This document shows positions 62,421 through 64,000 of a stretch of DNA of 64,000 nt, in pieces (within the stretch, counting starts at the first letter, position 1; each line of letters opens with the position of its first letter). The position numbers and the translations under genes were made by a program. Origin of the DNA: Atherix ibis (taxonomy: Eukaryota > Arthropoda > Insecta > Diptera > Athericidae); the NCBI GenBank assembly GCA_958298945.1, contig OY282609.1, positions 10,770,326-10,834,325 on the forward strand, read 5' to 3'. Below the pieces are notes generated by a model that worked only from the letters and a program-made list of their open reading frames with translations, made no database searches and had not been told where the DNA came from.

Positions 62421-64000
62421 TTTTTTCACATTAAGAGTTTCTCTTTCTTCCAATCTAAATGAATAGGAAGAAAAAAAAATTAAATTATATACATACGAGT
62501 ATATGTATATAACAAAAAAATACAGATGAATTTTCGTCTCTTTAGGAATCAAAAACTTTTATACATTAAACTTAAGATTAATATGAATTCAATTTCATCA
62601 AAATACTTGTAATCAAATAGAAACTCAAACTTAAGCTAAAAATTCACTACCTACGAAGCACCTTTAGTTGGCCGAAAAACCACAGGAATTCCAATGGGAA
62701 AGTAAAATGAAAATATACATAATTCCAGTTCAATACGCATACACTTATAAAATAAACAAATAAAAAAATTCATTCATTTTCTCACAGTTTGGGGATAAAA
62801 TCATTTTCCTTTTACACTGTACCGAAGGCAACGAAAGCATATAATGTTTATTTTACCTTGACTTTTGATACCTTTAATGAAATCGGAATACGATATTCAT
62901 TCATTTGTTTAAACTACAATTACCAAACTACGAGTATCAAATTGGACAATATATTCATTATCGAATCAAAAAATAATGTTTTCTTATTTTTCTTCTATTT
63001 TCTACAAACAACAAATTTTAATGGAATTTGTTAGAAATAATTTGTTTAAAAAAATAAATTCAAAAATTTCACTTTATTAAAATTTTACTCTAAAAGGAAT
63101 AAACTAAATTATTTTTTCTCCAAGCTTAAAGCTAAAGATTTAAATTTTCACAATTTTGGGAAAAGTATTGTAATTATTTTTTGTCATAATTTTTTAATAA
63201 ATTTTTAATAGCACACATCAACACACGAAAAAAAAATGGGAAATCAATAATTACACTGTCTTATTGTAAAGTAGATTTACATTCAGGATATGGAAAATGG
63301 CGATTGGGTTTTTTTCTCAGAAAAACGAACATCATAATAATGCGTGACCTGCATGGGAACATATTGTATTTACATGCGATACATTTAAACAAAGGATAGT
63401 ATTCGTTTTATGGGTTTTTTGCCTAACAAAGACCTCACAAGTACGTCGTATAGTAACAATAATGAGTTCGAGGATATTCTTTTGTTTATAGGATATGGTC
63501 GAGAATATTTTATTATGCTCTTTGAGTGTCACTCACACATTTGAAGTTTTCAAATTCAATCATACTTCAGTTTTAAATAACAGTGAAAATTTACCCTTAT
63601 TGTATTTACTTCCTGAATTATTGCAAAATCCTTTGATTTCATGTTCAGGCAATCTTTCCTCAATACAATAATAACAGGTATAGTTCCTATTTCCCGTTCT
63701 TTATTTCCTCAAGTGTAAAAGCACTATTGACAAGATCAACGGGACAATATTCATTGAGCATTGACCATGCCCAAAAGTACCTTTTAACTATATACTAAAG
63801 TGTATTGCATTCGAAATAGATAAAAGGATGCTGCTGGTTCCAAATGACAAATTAGAAAAAGATCATAAATTTTCGCTACAATACCATTTTTCTCAATTTT
63901 CCTATATAACGTTACCAGTGTCTAAAGTACATCGCTTGAGGCTTAGTATTTTGTGGATGATCTTCCACAATAGACCGAAATTTAAACGCAACCGGTACCG
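62421..64000. other. AT-rich right flank of the window
   Basis: No gene is recognised. Short frames (62789-63034 plus, 63532-63332 minus) look like chance. The window ends in somewhat less AT-rich DNA without a readable feature. Confidence 0.35.

Noticed and set aside
1..64000. CRISPR array, bacterial operon or viral insertion
   Set aside because: No regularly spaced repeats, no Shine-Dalgarno-led gene strings and no viral polymerase or capsid-like frames were seen.

Overview
The window is AT-rich (by eye about three quarters A+T) nuclear DNA of an insect, most likely a fly or midge (Diptera). The evidence is spliced genes with very short first introns (59-98 bp), TATA boxes with insect-type TCAGT initiators, AATAAA signals, and many insect non-LTR and Tc1/mariner elements. 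I cannot name the genus.

Layout. The gene-bearing part is 2.3-17.9 kb. It holds five paralogues of the insect allergen-related repeat family (G12/ANG12/AEG12, Bla g 1-like; Pfam Ins_allergen_rp), here called G12-1 (3213-2309, minus), G12-2 (6614-7382, plus), G12-3 (9014-8287, minus), G12-4 (10405-11142, plus) and G12-5 (17112-17841, plus). Each has a short exon coding a signal peptide, one small phase-1 intron and one long exon. All five have a GATAAG motif upstream of a TATA-like box, which suggests shared gut expression under GATA factors. G12-4 and G12-5 differ at only four residues and keep the same promoter and intron, yet diverge right after the stop codon.

A second small locus at 29.6-32.1 kb has an intact single-exon trypsin-fold protease or protease-like gene (31203-32126, plus) and a broken relative in divergent orientation (30468-29615, minus).

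The rest is gene-poor and full of mobile-element relics. There is a broken LINE reverse transcriptase (1.0-1.7 kb), a TAA-flanked MITE (5716-6025), a Tc1 fragment (12.2-12.8 kb) and an internally deleted RTE-like LINE (13.2-14.5 kb). There are also two mariner remnants (19.26-20.25 and 44.3-44.9 kb), a SINE with a perfect 12-bp target duplication (39008-39223), three copies of one Tc1/mariner-type element (39.3, 46.8 and 55.1 kb), and a young 5'-truncated Jockey-clade LINE with a matching target duplication (51213-52229).

The most unusual structural signal is a set of long, nearly perfect inverted repeats with tiny loops: 1379-1447, 7903-7964, 13066-13157, 14647-14700, 24099-24148 and 47030-47090. 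Two lie inside mobile-element sequence, and one arm replaces family sequence there, which looks like templated inverted duplication. I found no clearly new multi-gene system. The best leads are the co-regulated G12 cluster and the inverted-repeat pattern.
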